Position numbers and translations under genes: made by a program. From NCBI GenBank assembly GCA_035628335.1, contig DASPKA010000049.1:1-26348 (forward strand): a stretch of 26,348 bases of DNA, given 5' to 3'. Source of the DNA: DASPKA01 sp035628335 (GTDB taxonomy: Bacteria > Patescibacteriota > Doudnabacteria > UBA920). Within the stretch, counting starts at the first letter, position 1; each line of letters opens with the position of its first letter. The notes beneath the pieces are model-generated. The model saw only the letters and a list, made by a program, of their open reading frames with translations. It made no database searches and was not told where the DNA came from. Positions 1 through 7,943 of this stretch are shown in pieces.

Positions 1-19
1 TCTCGCAGCCTTGCTGCTA
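1..19 (-). repeat. 3' hairpin repeat, copy A (partial, cut by window start)
   Basis: On the minus strand these 19 nt read TAGCAGCAAGGCTGCGAGA, matching the first 19 nt of the full copies at 3198-3268 and 13719-13788 except at two paired positions (GCAGC/GCTGC here, GCGGC/GCCGC there). The first three bases are the pgi stop codon. The rest of the element lies outside the window. Confidence 0.75.
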
Positions 20-1192
20 TTTGGGTTGTTTATATCTAAGCCTTGATTCAAAACTTAGCTTCTTACTATGCTCAACCTCGGGCTGGTCAAAGGGGTTTAC
101 TTCTCTTACTATACTACTATAAATGGCGTAGAGCTGCCAAAAGGCTAGAAATTCACCGGCAGAACGGTATGTTCTCCGTTCAAGCCAAATCTCTGCGGTT
201 GGCACCTTGAGTTCTGATGCTTCGTCAATGTTTGCCTGCATTTCAAAGCGCATAGCTTCCTGCAAGGATATTCCATCTAAAGCTTTTAGCGTAGCTGACT
301 TGTAGGGAAGCTCAGCAATTTCTCGACCCACGGTGGTGATTAATTCACTGGCTGAACTCTCAAATCCCACAAAAAAAGCTGCCATTGAACGCGTACCACC
401 ATAGAGCCTCTGAGTAGTATGGTGCTGTGCTTCTGGTGCTTCAAACCCAATGTACGTTTGACCTTTACCACCCTTTCCAAACGACTCATGACAAAGCTGC
501 GCTAATAGTAGATAGTAATCACAGAAAAACTTACTGTATATAGGGACTATGCAATCAACAAACCCTTGTTGCTCCAAAATATTCATAGAACGTGCAAGTT
601 TGTATATATCATTTTCTTCATAAAAACTCTTTTGCACCTCACGGCCTCCCAGAAAAATCTCTTGCACATTAAAACCACACAGTGCCGCAGAAAGCAAATT
701 TACCTCAGTCAGTCCAGTATAGCGCCCTCCAATAGAGGGGTGAGTAAGAATATTCCAGCCCTTTGCTTTCCCTACAGCTTCCAAGTAAGAGCCAGGCGCA
801 GTCACCAACAACATTTCGTAATCACTAAACTGGAGTGTACCCTCAACTTGCGAAGTGTTCTCTCCAGACTTACTTACCGTTACAACTAATGTTTCTTCTG
901 TATCACAAATATTTCGCAGATACGCAATATAGTCCGGATCTAGAGTGTTAACAAAATAAACTTGTTTTTCTGAAACGTCCAAAAACGAGTGATAAAATGC
1001 ATAGAAAGAACTCAAGCTCCCACCGTTTGCTATGTGTATGAGCTTTTTCTTGTGTTTATATTTCTCACGAAAATTACCTAACATCTCAAAGTCTGGAGTA
1101 TAGGTTAAAAACAACGATGCCTCTGCTGCAATGTTTGGCGAAATATAGGCACCGGGGTGTGGTAGATTATGGGTTGTAATTTTGATGGCCAT
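17..1192 (-). CDS. pgi: Glucose-6-phosphate isomerase (short form)
   Basis: Interconverts glucose 6-phosphate and fructose 6-phosphate in the cytoplasm. Seen in the 391 aa product: the SIS-fold phosphosugar loop VSKSGENTSQ (about residue 107), GGRYTG (about 153), an ESFGKGGKG segment, PEAQHHTTQRLYGG (family catalytic His region) and near the C-terminus NPFDQPEVEHSK, whose Lys matches the family active-site Lys. It is shorter than the usual 450-550 aa bacterial enzymes; the N-terminal region is compact but the core motifs remain. The ATG start has no clear Shine-Dalgarno site and lies 6 nt after the alaS stop, so the two genes are probably co-transcribed. The TAG stop is also the first codon of repeat copy A. 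A bifunctional phosphoglucose/phosphomannose isomerase is less likely because the NPFDQP motif is typical of true PGI. Confidence 0.88.
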   Translation of the reverse strand: MAIKITTHNLPHPGAYISPNIAAEASLFLTYTPDFEMLGNFREKYKHKKKLIHIANGGSLSSFYAFYHSFLDVSEKQVYFVNTLDPDYIAYLRNICDTEETLVVTVSKSGENTSQVEGTLQFSDYEMLLVTAPGSYLEAVGKAKGWNILTHPSIGGRYTGLTEVNLLSAALCGFNVQEIFLGGREVQKSFYEENDIYKLARSMNILEQQGFVDCIVPIYSKFFCDYYLLLAQLCHESFGKGGKGQTYIGFEAPEAQHHTTQRLYGGTRSMAAFFVGFESSASELITTVGREIAELPYKSATLKALDGISLQEAMRFEMQANIDEASELKVPTAEIWLERRTYRSAGEFLAFWQLYAIYSSIVREVNPFDQPEVEHSKKLSFESRLRYKQPK

Positions 1193-1198
1193 AAAAAT

Positions 1199-2980
1199 CT
1201 AGACCAAGGATGCTTTAATCCTTCTAATTCCTGCGGCGACAGCTTCTTCCTTTGTTATCTTATAGATTCCTTCTATAACTGCGGTGTGTTCTACGTGGGG
1301 GCCACCACAAAACTCTAGGGAGACAACCTCGCCAGAATCTCTGTCATATATTTCGTATACAGACACTATATCATCATACTTTTCTCCAAACAAACCAATC
1401 GCACCTCGCTTGTGTGCTTCTTCAAGTGGAATAAACTCCCTTTTAACAGCCAAATCTCGATTAACCCAAGCATTTACCATTGCTTCAACTTTCTGAATTT
1501 CTTCAGGTGTCATTTTTTGCGGATGTGTAAAGTCAAAACGAGTGCGTTCCTCAGTAATATTACTTCCCTTTTGCCAGACATGGTCGCCCAATACGACCTT
1601 GAGCGCCTTGTGCATAAGGTGAGTTATGGTATGAAGCTTCACAGTTTTCTCATTATGATTTGCAAGGCCACCTTTAAAGTCTCCGGCGGCGGCAGTACGA
1701 GAAAGCTCTTGATGTTCCTTAAACTTGGCCTGAAACTCTGCCTTATTTGGGTTAACGCCAGACATAACTCCTAGCTCAAGCGTTAACTCCCAAGGGAATC
1801 CAAAGGTTTGATATAAGTTGAATGCATCAGTACCCGTTAGTGCGTTGTTTTTCTGTACTAGCTTCTCGTACTCCTTAAGTCCCTTTTCTAAAGTTTGGCC
1901 AAACTTTTTCTCTTCCTTAAGGAGACCATCAAAAATCCTCTCAGAGTTTTCTGCTAACGAGGGATAAGCTTCTGAGTACTGAGTAACAACTTTTCCAATA
2001 AGTGCTTCTAACCAGTGTTCGCGCAAATTCAACAATTTAGCCATAACCATAGCCCGTCGCAGTAAGCGACGAAGAACATATCCTCGGTCCTTGTTGGTTG
2101 GCTCAACGCCATCCGAGGAAATAAACACTGAAGCACGTACGTGATCTAGTACTATACGTGCCCTTTTCACTTCATCATTAGACAAAATTTCCTGGGAAAT
2201 CCCAATCACTTCCCACATACCCTTAAACAGCTCTGTGTCGTATACATTGCGTTTGCCATTTAAGGCAGCAAGTGTCCTGTCCAGACCCATACCCGTGTCA
2301 ACGTTCTGCTGTAAGAGCGGTACCAGGCTGCCATCTGCTTTCTTTTCATACTGCATAAACACATCGTTCCAGATCTCAACCCAGCGAGAATCACTTTCGG
2401 TTTCTTGAAAATTTTCAGGAGCAGGAGTCCCGTCGTCAATCCAATAAAACATTTCAGTATCGGGTCCACAAGGACCGGTTGTGCCGGCAATCCACCAGTT
2501 GTTTGCTTTGGGTAATTTTGCAATGCGAGAAGCTGGTATACCTAGGTCTATCCACTTTGCATAACTTTCTTCATCATACGGGGCGTCGTCATCACCAGCA
2601 AAGACTGAAACCGCTAAACGTTCCTTTGACAGCCCGAGCCACTTTGGATCAGTTAAAAATTCCCATGACCATGCAATAATCTCCTGCTTAAAATAGTCAC
2701 CGAGGGACCAGTTACCAAGCATTTCAAAAAAAGTAAGATGTGTTGGGTCACCCACTTCTTCTATGTCACCAGTGCGGATGCATTTTTGCACGTTTGCAAT
2801 CCTCTTGCCCTTAGGGTGCTCTTGGCCTAGCAAGTACGGCACCAACGGATGCATGCCTGCCATGGTAAAAAGCACCGAAGGGTCATTCTCCGGAACCAAG
2901 GAAGCTGAAGGTATAATTTCATGACCTTTTGATTTAAAAAATTCTACCCATTTAGTACGTAATTCTTGTGCTGTAATCAT
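1199..2980 (-). CDS. alaS: Alanyl-tRNA synthetase lacking the C-Ala domain
   Basis: Class II synthetase that charges tRNA-Ala. Seen: N-terminal TAQELRTKWVEFFKSKGH, NVQKCIRTGDIEEVG, FFEMLGNWSLGDYFK, EIWNDVFMQYE and motif 3 VDTGMGLDRT, then the editing/SerX-like domain with HTITH and CGGPH, which supply the zinc-site HxxxH...CxxxH residues. The protein ends at RRIKASLV right after the editing domain, so the C-terminal oligomerisation/C-Ala domain of the usual ~875 aa enzyme is absent; I believe this short form is common in Parcubacteria. A TTG 12 nt upstream (2992) would add MTLF, but the ATG at 2980 gives the conserved family N-terminus (MITAQELR) and is preferred. No clear ribosome binding site. 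Followed by pgi after 6 nt. Confidence 0.95.
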   Translation of the reverse strand: MITAQELRTKWVEFFKSKGHEIIPSASLVPENDPSVLFTMAGMHPLVPYLLGQEHPKGKRIANVQKCIRTGDIEEVGDPTHLTFFEMLGNWSLGDYFKQEIIAWSWEFLTDPKWLGLSKERLAVSVFAGDDDAPYDEESYAKWIDLGIPASRIAKLPKANNWWIAGTTGPCGPDTEMFYWIDDGTPAPENFQETESDSRWVEIWNDVFMQYEKKADGSLVPLLQQNVDTGMGLDRTLAALNGKRNVYDTELFKGMWEVIGISQEILSNDEVKRARIVLDHVRASVFISSDGVEPTNKDRGYVLRRLLRRAMVMAKLLNLREHWLEALIGKVVTQYSEAYPSLAENSERIFDGLLKEEKKFGQTLEKGLKEYEKLVQKNNALTGTDAFNLYQTFGFPWELTLELGVMSGVNPNKAEFQAKFKEHQELSRTAAAGDFKGGLANHNEKTVKLHTITHLMHKALKVVLGDHVWQKGSNITEERTRFDFTHPQKMTPEEIQKVEAMVNAWVNRDLAVKREFIPLEEAHKRGAIGLFGEKYDDIVSVYEIYDRDSGEVVSLEFCGGPHVEHTAVIEGIYKITKEEAVAAGIRRIKASLV

Positions 2981-2983
2981 AAA

Positions 2984-3018
2984 TAGCGTCAAGCGTTTAG
3001 CGTCAAGCGTAAAGTTAC
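2984..3018 (+). repeat. AGCGT-word low-complexity repeat, left arm
   Basis: The word AGCGTCAAGCGT occurs twice in a row, followed by AAAGTTAC, just upstream of alaS. The same words occur in inverted orientation at 3121-3150, so the two blocks form an imperfect inverted repeat around the ctpA terminator. Confidence 0.6.
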
Positions 3019-3081
3019 TTTAACTAAAAATTTATAATATATCTATTCGACTTATATTCATATTTTATCACAACTTGATAT

Positions 3082-3117
3082 AACAAAAAAGCCCATTTTG
3101 TGGGCGATTTTGTTTTT
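3082..3117 (-). terminator. Intrinsic terminator after ctpA
   Basis: On the minus strand the stem GCCCA-CAAAA-TGGGC is followed directly by TTTTTTGTT, a classical intrinsic terminator. The plus strand also has a T-rich tract after the stem (GATTTTGTTTTT), so it may work both ways. It separates ctpA from alaS. Confidence 0.8.
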
Positions 3118-3120
3118 CAT

Positions 3121-3150
3121 GTAACGCTTTACGCTTTACGCTTGACGCTT
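3121..3150 (-). repeat. AGCGT-word low-complexity repeat, right arm
   Basis: Read on the minus strand this is AGCGTCAAGCGTAAAGCGTAAAGCGTTAC, made of iterated AGCGT words, starting at the stop codon of the duplicated ctpA tail. It is the inverted partner of 2984-3018. Confidence 0.6.
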
Positions 3151-3190
3151 ATTTCACTATTTCTTCCAAAGCTCTATCCAACTGTGTTTG
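3149..3190 (-). pseudogene. Detached duplicate of the ctpA 3' end
   Basis: Translated on the minus strand this gives QTQLDRALEEIVK and a TAA stop, nearly identical to the true CtpA C-terminus DPQLDRALEEIVK-TAG at 3273-3311. Over the last 12 codons there are five differences and all are at third codon positions (AGA/AGG, GCT/GCA, GTG/GTT, AAA/AAG, TAA/TAG). Repeat copy B lies between the two tails. It is most likely the original gene end left behind after a recombination event. Confidence 0.8.
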
Positions 3191-3197
3191 CTATTAT

Positions 3198-3268
3198 GGG
3201 GCTAGCGTCGCCCCCTCACTTCGGGCGGAGCCCTTCGCGAGCCTCCCCTTCTCGCGGCCTTGCCGCTA
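3198..3268 (-). repeat. 3' hairpin repeat, copy B
   Basis: A GC-rich 71 nt element. On the minus strand it has three hairpins in tandem: GCGGC-AAG-GCCGC; CTCGC...GGGC-TCC-GCCC...GTGAG; and GGGGC-GACGCTA-GCCCC. It closely matches copy C at 13719-13788, with the second stem changed on both sides. It starts with TAG, 4 nt after the ctpA TAG stop. Confidence 0.85.
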
Positions 3269-3272
3269 ACAG

Positions 3273-4526
3273 CTACTTAACTATTTCTTCCAATGCCCTA
3301 TCCAACTGTGGGTCTTTTTTATTGGCGAAGTCTTCTTCAGTCAGTTTTACTTCTATGTCTGGGGTTAAGCCTTCTTTGTTCAGATTCTTTCCACCTGGTG
3401 TAACCCATTTTGCCACTGTGACCTTAACTGCATTGCCTTCAGGCAAATCAATCAATTCCTGCACGCTACCCTTACCAAAGCTCTTCTCTCCAATCAGGGA
3501 GGCTGCACCATGGTCTTTAAGAGCTCCGGCTAAAATTTCAGAAGCTGACGCTGAACCACCGTTAATAAGTACAATAGTTTTCATTCCCTGCATCCGGCCA
3601 TAACCTTTCGAGTTAAACTCTTCCACAGGCCTGTCACTGTACTCCTCTTTAACAATCAATTTACCTTTCTCTATCCACTGTGAAGCAACTTGCACTGCGG
3701 TTTCTAAATACCCGCCCGGGTCATTTCGTACATCAACTATTACCTTGTCAATATTCTGCTTATGGATCTCTGTTATAACGTTATCCAATAGGGAAAGAGT
3801 ATCGTCACCGAAACGTGAAATGGTAATAACGCCTACCTTTGTTTTCTTGCCGCTGCTCACTTCAACTTCTTTAACCAGGAGTTTCACACTCTTAATGTTA
3901 ATTGTTGCACGAACGATCTCTACATCAAATGGTTGTTTTTGTGCCTCACGCAATATTTTGAGCTTTACTTTAGTGCCGCCTTTACCGCGGATTTTATTTA
4001 CCGCTTCTTCAACACTCATACCGGATGTGCTCGTTCCTTCAACCTCAATGATATAGTCCCCTGCACGCAATCCTGCTCTTTCTGCCGGTGAATCTTCAAT
4101 CGGTGCCACAATTACTATATAATTGTTTTTCTTATCTACCTGTGCGCCTATACCTTCAAAATTTCCACGTAGCTCAGACTTGAAGTCCGTTAACTCTTTT
4201 TTAGAAAAATACTGTGTATACTGGTCAGTCGTTGCAGCCAACGCTCCTCTTATGGCGCCTACCATTGCTTCTTCCTGGTTTATAGGTTTTTCTATGTACT
4301 TCTTATCAAGCACCTCAAGTACGTCCCAGTACATACTGTAATCAACATCTTTTACCTGCTCGTTCTGTCCTACAACTTTAAACTCTTTAGGATCATACAC
4401 AAAACCGCGCTTACCCGAAGCATAGCCGGCCTGGTACGTACCAATAAGTAATGAAACAAAAATAATAGAGAGTATTGGAGTACTTTTATACCACTTTTTT
4501 TTACTTACATTAGGTGTATCTTCCAT
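3273..4526 (-). CDS. ctpA: Membrane-anchored S41 C-terminal processing protease (CtpA/CtpB type)
   Basis: Extracytoplasmic serine protease that trims or degrades envelope proteins. Seen in 417 aa: one N-terminal membrane anchor (about 15-35, STPILSIIFVSLLIGTYQAG), a PDZ domain (about 110-195, FEGIGAQV...APIEDSPAERAGLRAGDYI), and the S41 core with DVRNDPGGYLETA, the serine motif GGSASASEI (catalytic Ser about 327) and GEKSFGKGSVQ (catalytic Lys about 352). The Ser-Lys spacing of 25 matches the family dyad. ATG start without an SD site, after an AT-rich repeat-like leader. A terminator follows. The 3' end is odd: repeat copy B begins almost at the stop and a second copy of the last codons lies beyond it. 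Confidence 0.93.
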   Translation of the reverse strand: MEDTPNVSKKKWYKSTPILSIIFVSLLIGTYQAGYASGKRGFVYDPKEFKVVGQNEQVKDVDYSMYWDVLEVLDKKYIEKPINQEEAMVGAIRGALAATTDQYTQYFSKKELTDFKSELRGNFEGIGAQVDKKNNYIVIVAPIEDSPAERAGLRAGDYIIEVEGTSTSGMSVEEAVNKIRGKGGTKVKLKILREAQKQPFDVEIVRATINIKSVKLLVKEVEVSSGKKTKVGVITISRFGDDTLSLLDNVITEIHKQNIDKVIVDVRNDPGGYLETAVQVASQWIEKGKLIVKEEYSDRPVEEFNSKGYGRMQGMKTIVLINGGSASASEILAGALKDHGAASLIGEKSFGKGSVQELIDLPEGNAVKVTVAKWVTPGGKNLNKEGLTPDIEVKLTEEDFANKKDPQLDRALEEIVK

Positions 4527-4620
4527 ATAAAAATTTCTAATTTCTAATTTTTGATGAAATTATAAAATTTCTAAAATCCAATTCATTTAGACATTTCATT
4601 CTAGGAATTCGTCATTAGAA
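4527..4620. repeat. AT-rich degenerate repeats upstream of ctpA
   Basis: Spacer between ctpA and the GT2 gene made of iterated words such as AAATTAGAAATT and TTTCTAA in varied forms. A TATAAT lies at 4559-4564 on the minus strand and could serve ctpA, but I see no matching -35 at proper spacing. Confidence 0.4.
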
Positions 4621-4637
4621 ATCTTATTTCTTCACTC

Positions 4638-5540
4638 TTATTTACTAACATATGGGTCTTTACGAAGTGAGTTAACAAAACGCAATATACAGTATCTCCC
4701 CCATACACCTAAGTATATCAGAACTGAAAATAATTTTGGGTAGTGATGGTAAAAGTGCTTGCGGTAGAAGATCCACATTGATTCATGAAACCAAAACAAC
4801 GCACGCGATGAAACCTTGCGAGACGTCGAGCCTTTGTAATGAATCGTTCTAGCCTTAGGATAATACCAGATCTTAAACCCGGCCTTGCGAGCGCGCAAGC
4901 ACCAGTCTATATCTTCCCCATACATGAAGAAGTCTTCGTCAAAGCCTTTAGTCTTCCCAAGACACGCAGGCGAGACCAGCATAAAAGCACCTACACAACA
5001 CTCCACCTCTTGTGCTTCGTCTGGACTCTTATAAGTTAAGTTATAACCCCCAAAGTATTTTGACTTCGGAAATAATTTTTGAAGTCCTGCAAGTCGAGTA
5101 AATGCAACCCAGGGGTCTGGTATTCGTCTACGCGCTGCTAGGTCATCTGTACCATCTTCTTTTACCAACCGGCAGGTTGCAATACCAACATCCGGACGGC
5201 TTTTCATAAAATCCATCATAACCTGGAGCGTATCAGTGGAAACTTTTGTGTCAGCATTGAGCATTAACACGTACGTTCCAGCAGCTGCCTTTATTCCAGT
5301 ATTATGTCCGGCGCCAAAGCCGGTATTTCTAGCATTTTGAATAAAGCGTAATTTCCCAGAAACGAACTGTTCTTTAAAGTTACTGGCTATGAAATCACCA
5401 ATACCATCTTTAGAGTCATTATCAACTACTATAACTTCATAGCTATACGTAGTAATTGAATCGAAAACTGAAGCCAGAGTTTCTTTAATTTTTTCTCCGT
5501 ACTTGTAAGTTAAAATATTTATACTAAGATCAAATTTCAT
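4638..5540 (-). CDS. GT2 glycosyltransferase (rhamnosyltransferase-like)
   Basis: Cytoplasmic or membrane-associated GT-A enzyme adding a sugar to a surface glycan. Seen in 300 aa: nucleotide-sugar fold VIVVDNDSKDG, NARNTGFGAGHN, the DxD-type motif LNADTKV (about residue 95), VGAFMLVSPACL and the acceptor/base region GFDEDFFMYGEDIDWCLRARKAGF typical of WbbL-like enzymes, then a basic, hydrophobic C-terminus (about 245-290) likely to touch the membrane. The donor sugar cannot be told from sequence. The ATG directly follows the TAG stop of the hydrolase gene (TAGATG), so translation is probably coupled. Confidence 0.88.
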   Translation of the reverse strand: MKFDLSINILTYKYGEKIKETLASVFDSITTYSYEVIVVDNDSKDGIGDFIASNFKEQFVSGKLRFIQNARNTGFGAGHNTGIKAAAGTYVLMLNADTKVSTDTLQVMMDFMKSRPDVGIATCRLVKEDGTDDLAARRRIPDPWVAFTRLAGLQKLFPKSKYFGGYNLTYKSPDEAQEVECCVGAFMLVSPACLGKTKGFDEDFFMYGEDIDWCLRARKAGFKIWYYPKARTIHYKGSTSRKVSSRALFWFHESMWIFYRKHFYHHYPKLFSVLIYLGVWGRYCILRFVNSLRKDPYVSK

Positions 5541-6836
5541 CTACGATATTTTCTGAAATAATAAACCACTTTGCAGATACGCATTTATTTTTCCTTGAGC
5601 ATTTCGTCTAAAACGTACACGTTCGCCATGATCTCCCATCGGATCAGTCGTGTGTATGATGAAGACATCTTTACCAAAAGACTCAAACCGTTCAGTTACT
5701 TTCAAAGGTGAGCTAGTTTTTGGATTAAAACAAATAAGGTTATTCCCGAGAGCTATCACCTGTGAATCACTCCAAAAAGAACGGTATAACCCCGTATACT
5801 CAAGGAACTTTTTAGACACGTTTTTTTGACTCTTCCCAAAAGCATGCATAAGTTTTAAAATTCCAAAATTTACTTCTAGCGCTGCCTTAGCGTTTGTGTT
5901 TGTAAGCGTTATAACCGCCAAACGATTCTCTGCATCAAGCGTAATACGCGTAGCAAACCCCTGATATCCACCACTATGCCCAGCAAGAATTTTTGAACCC
6001 ATCTTCTTAAGTCTAAACCCCAAGCCATATCCAAGCCCTTCTGAATCAAAAGTGACTTGCGGCTTACTGAGCTTGAGAAATGGCAGTCTGCCATCGAGCA
6101 ACGCAGTGCAGTACTTAGCTAGATCGTCAACTGTGGAAACAAAACCTGTTGCTGAGGAGTATGGGCCAATATGTGTATGGTGAAATTTAGTACGCCTCTG
6201 ACCTGGTATATCTCTTCCATACCCTGACGCTATACGTTCGTTACAAAAGTCCAAATCAGTTGCAGTGTGACTCATTTTGAGCGGTTGTAAGATATGTTTT
6301 TTTACATACTCATTGTATGTCATACCCGATGCTGCTTCTATGACTTGACCTAACAACATAAAACCAAAATTAGAATACTTATAGCCGGCGTGCCCTGTAA
6401 ACGTGTTCGTGGATAGAGAAGCTTGAATATTAGAGATGCTCGGAAATTTACCGCTGGACCACTGATCCCCATCTCCATCTCGCCATATTCCTGAAGAGTG
6501 GCTAAGCAGTTGCTTTACCGTTACTTTCTTTCCTGGGCTACCAGTGTCTATAAGCCATGGTACATACTTGAAGACTCGATCTGAAAATTTTAACTTACCC
6601 GAAATCTCCAGTTGCCTTAAAGCAATGGCAGTAAATGTTTTAGAGATTGAAGCAATAAAAAACGCGTGAGAAGTTTCCATGCGCTCATGTTTTTCCCAAT
6701 CTGCAAACCCAAATGCGTTTTTGTAAACCACTTCACCATCCTTTACGATACCCACTACCATACCCGGTATACGTTCATACGCGAGTTTTGTTGCGAGCCA
6801 GGTATCTAATATTGTTCGTACATTTTTTTTATTCAT
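5541..6836 (-). CDS. Serine beta-lactamase-like hydrolase (class C / PBP4*-esterase family)
   Basis: A 431 aa member of the beta-lactamase-related serine hydrolases. Seen: SxxK as S63-I-S-K66 in IASISKTFTA, YxN as YKYSNFGFMLLG (about 155), and HSGG in AGHSGGYQGFATR (about 290) in the place of KTG. There is no signal peptide or TM segment, which is unusual for a cell-wall enzyme, so either it is cytoplasmic or it leaves by an unrecognised route. The ATG overlaps the stop of the upstream GT2 gene by 4 nt (ATGA), and a GGAGG lies 9 nt before it inside that gene. Its position between two glycosyltransferases suggests a role on a glycan or peptidoglycan ester or amide rather than antibiotic resistance; the substrate is unknown. 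Confidence 0.85.
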   Translation of the reverse strand: MNKKNVRTILDTWLATKLAYERIPGMVVGIVKDGEVVYKNAFGFADWEKHERMETSHAFFIASISKTFTAIALRQLEISGKLKFSDRVFKYVPWLIDTGSPGKKVTVKQLLSHSSGIWRDGDGDQWSSGKFPSISNIQASLSTNTFTGHAGYKYSNFGFMLLGQVIEAASGMTYNEYVKKHILQPLKMSHTATDLDFCNERIASGYGRDIPGQRRTKFHHTHIGPYSSATGFVSTVDDLAKYCTALLDGRLPFLKLSKPQVTFDSEGLGYGLGFRLKKMGSKILAGHSGGYQGFATRITLDAENRLAVITLTNTNAKAALEVNFGILKLMHAFGKSQKNVSKKFLEYTGLYRSFWSDSQVIALGNNLICFNPKTSSPLKVTERFESFGKDVFIIHTTDPMGDHGERVRFRRNAQGKINAYLQSGLLFQKIS

Positions 6837-7846
6837 AACCCCAAGCCTCCAAGCAAATGCTTTTCAAACTCTTGAGGTGCAATTTTACAATGATCTGCAA
6901 TAAATTTCCTCTTTTGTTTCATAACCACCAGTTGCGACCTAAACTCGCTCCACACCTTAAGCGTTGAGCGTTCAAAAACTATGATGTAACAAAGCATAGC
7001 CAGTTCCCTAAACCAAAACTGCCAGTAGTACTTAGGGAAATTCTTTACCACTATGAAGATGTGATTTTTGTAGTTTAACTGTTTGACCCGCTCCGAAATC
7101 TTCTTATGATGCCGGGCGAACTTACCCACGTTCTTATACCCTTCTTTACTTGACCCAGCATACCGGCCATGCTTTGCAAGAGCTTTTGGCTCATACCATA
7201 TGCTCCAGCCCTGGTTAATAAGCCGCAGCGACAAGTCAACGTCTTCCCAGTACGAGTGGAAGTCTTCGTCAAAATATTCATAGTAACTATTACTGCGAGG
7301 CATCTTAACGCTCTCTAAAGCAGCCTTTCTATATGCTGCAACAGCACCGCTAACACCTGTTACCTCTCCGGGAGTGTCATACTGTCCAGTATCTTCTTCA
7401 TGCTGACCCCTGTCACGACCCCGGCCAGAGCGCCATACTACAACTCCTGTGGTGTCAAAAGTAGTTTTTGCTTTGTTCTCTGAAAAATCATATTGAAATA
7501 TTTTACCGCTTACTGCACCAACTTTCTCATTTGCACGAAACACCGTAACTATTTCTTCCACAAACGTTGGCGCAAGGATGGCGTCAGGGTTAACCAACTG
7601 GAAGATGTCTGCGTCTATACTAGCAAACATTTCATTATGCCCCTTAGAGAAGCCTATGTTGTAACCAGGTTCTAGAAATGTTACCTGAGGGTACTTCTCT
7701 GCAATATATGCCCGACTCCTGCCTTCATCGTTTACTATCTGAGCATATACCGTAATGTCTGGATACGTCTGAGCGAAAATAGCACCATACACGGCGTCAA
7801 TATAATTTCTCGATTTATAAACTTGTTGTAAAACAGCAACTTTCAT
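6833..7846 (-). CDS. GT2 glycosyltransferase
   Basis: A 337 aa GT-A family 2 enzyme. Seen: N-terminal MKVAVLQQVYKSRNYIDAV, EPGYNIGFSKGHNEMF, the DxD-like NPDAIL (about 86), VTGVSGAVAAYRKAALE and the downstream acidic block FDEDFHSYWEDVDLSLRLINQGW, the same architecture as the GT2 at 4638-5540 but with an insertion around 125-150 rich in charged residues. A C-terminal hydrophobic stretch (FWFRELAMLCYIIVF) may contact the membrane. First gene of a three-gene coupled set (GT2, hydrolase, GT2). AAGGGGAG abuts the ATG and a TATACT -10 is only 9 nt upstream. Confidence 0.85.
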   Translation of the reverse strand: MKVAVLQQVYKSRNYIDAVYGAIFAQTYPDITVYAQIVNDEGRSRAYIAEKYPQVTFLEPGYNIGFSKGHNEMFASIDADIFQLVNPDAILAPTFVEEIVTVFRANEKVGAVSGKIFQYDFSENKAKTTFDTTGVVVWRSGRGRDRGQHEEDTGQYDTPGEVTGVSGAVAAYRKAALESVKMPRSNSYYEYFDEDFHSYWEDVDLSLRLINQGWSIWYEPKALAKHGRYAGSSKEGYKNVGKFARHHKKISERVKQLNYKNHIFIVVKNFPKYYWQFWFRELAMLCYIIVFERSTLKVWSEFRSQLVVMKQKRKFIADHCKIAPQEFEKHLLGGLGL

Positions 7847-7855
7847 CTCCCCTTA

Positions 7856-7885
7856 AGTATAACAAAATCTATCCCCATTTGCGAA
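7856..7885 (-). promoter_or_regulatory. Putative promoter for the GT2-hydrolase-GT2 operon
   Basis: Minus strand: TTCGCA (7880-7885), 18 nt spacer, TATACT (7856-7861). The -10 is so near the ATG at 7846 that the transcript would have almost no leader. Confidence 0.4.
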
Positions 7886-7918
7886 CAACTATCGCCCCTG
7901 CTTGACTCTAAATGAAAT

Positions 7919-7943
7919 CCGACTAACAATTTATGTTAGCCGG
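7919..7943 (-). terminator. Hairpin overlapping the stop codon of the 142 aa gene
   Basis: As minus-strand RNA, CCGGCTAACA and TGTTAGTCGG pair over 10 bp (one G-U) around a 5 nt loop. The TAA stop lies in the stem. Only a weak T tract follows (ATTTCATTT), so it may be a terminator or just a 3' stabilising hairpin. Confidence 0.5.

Noticed and set aside
5541..6836. Antibiotic-resistance beta-lactamase
   Set aside because: No signal peptide, HSGG instead of KTG, and glycan-operon context; related esterases and peptidases share the same motifs.
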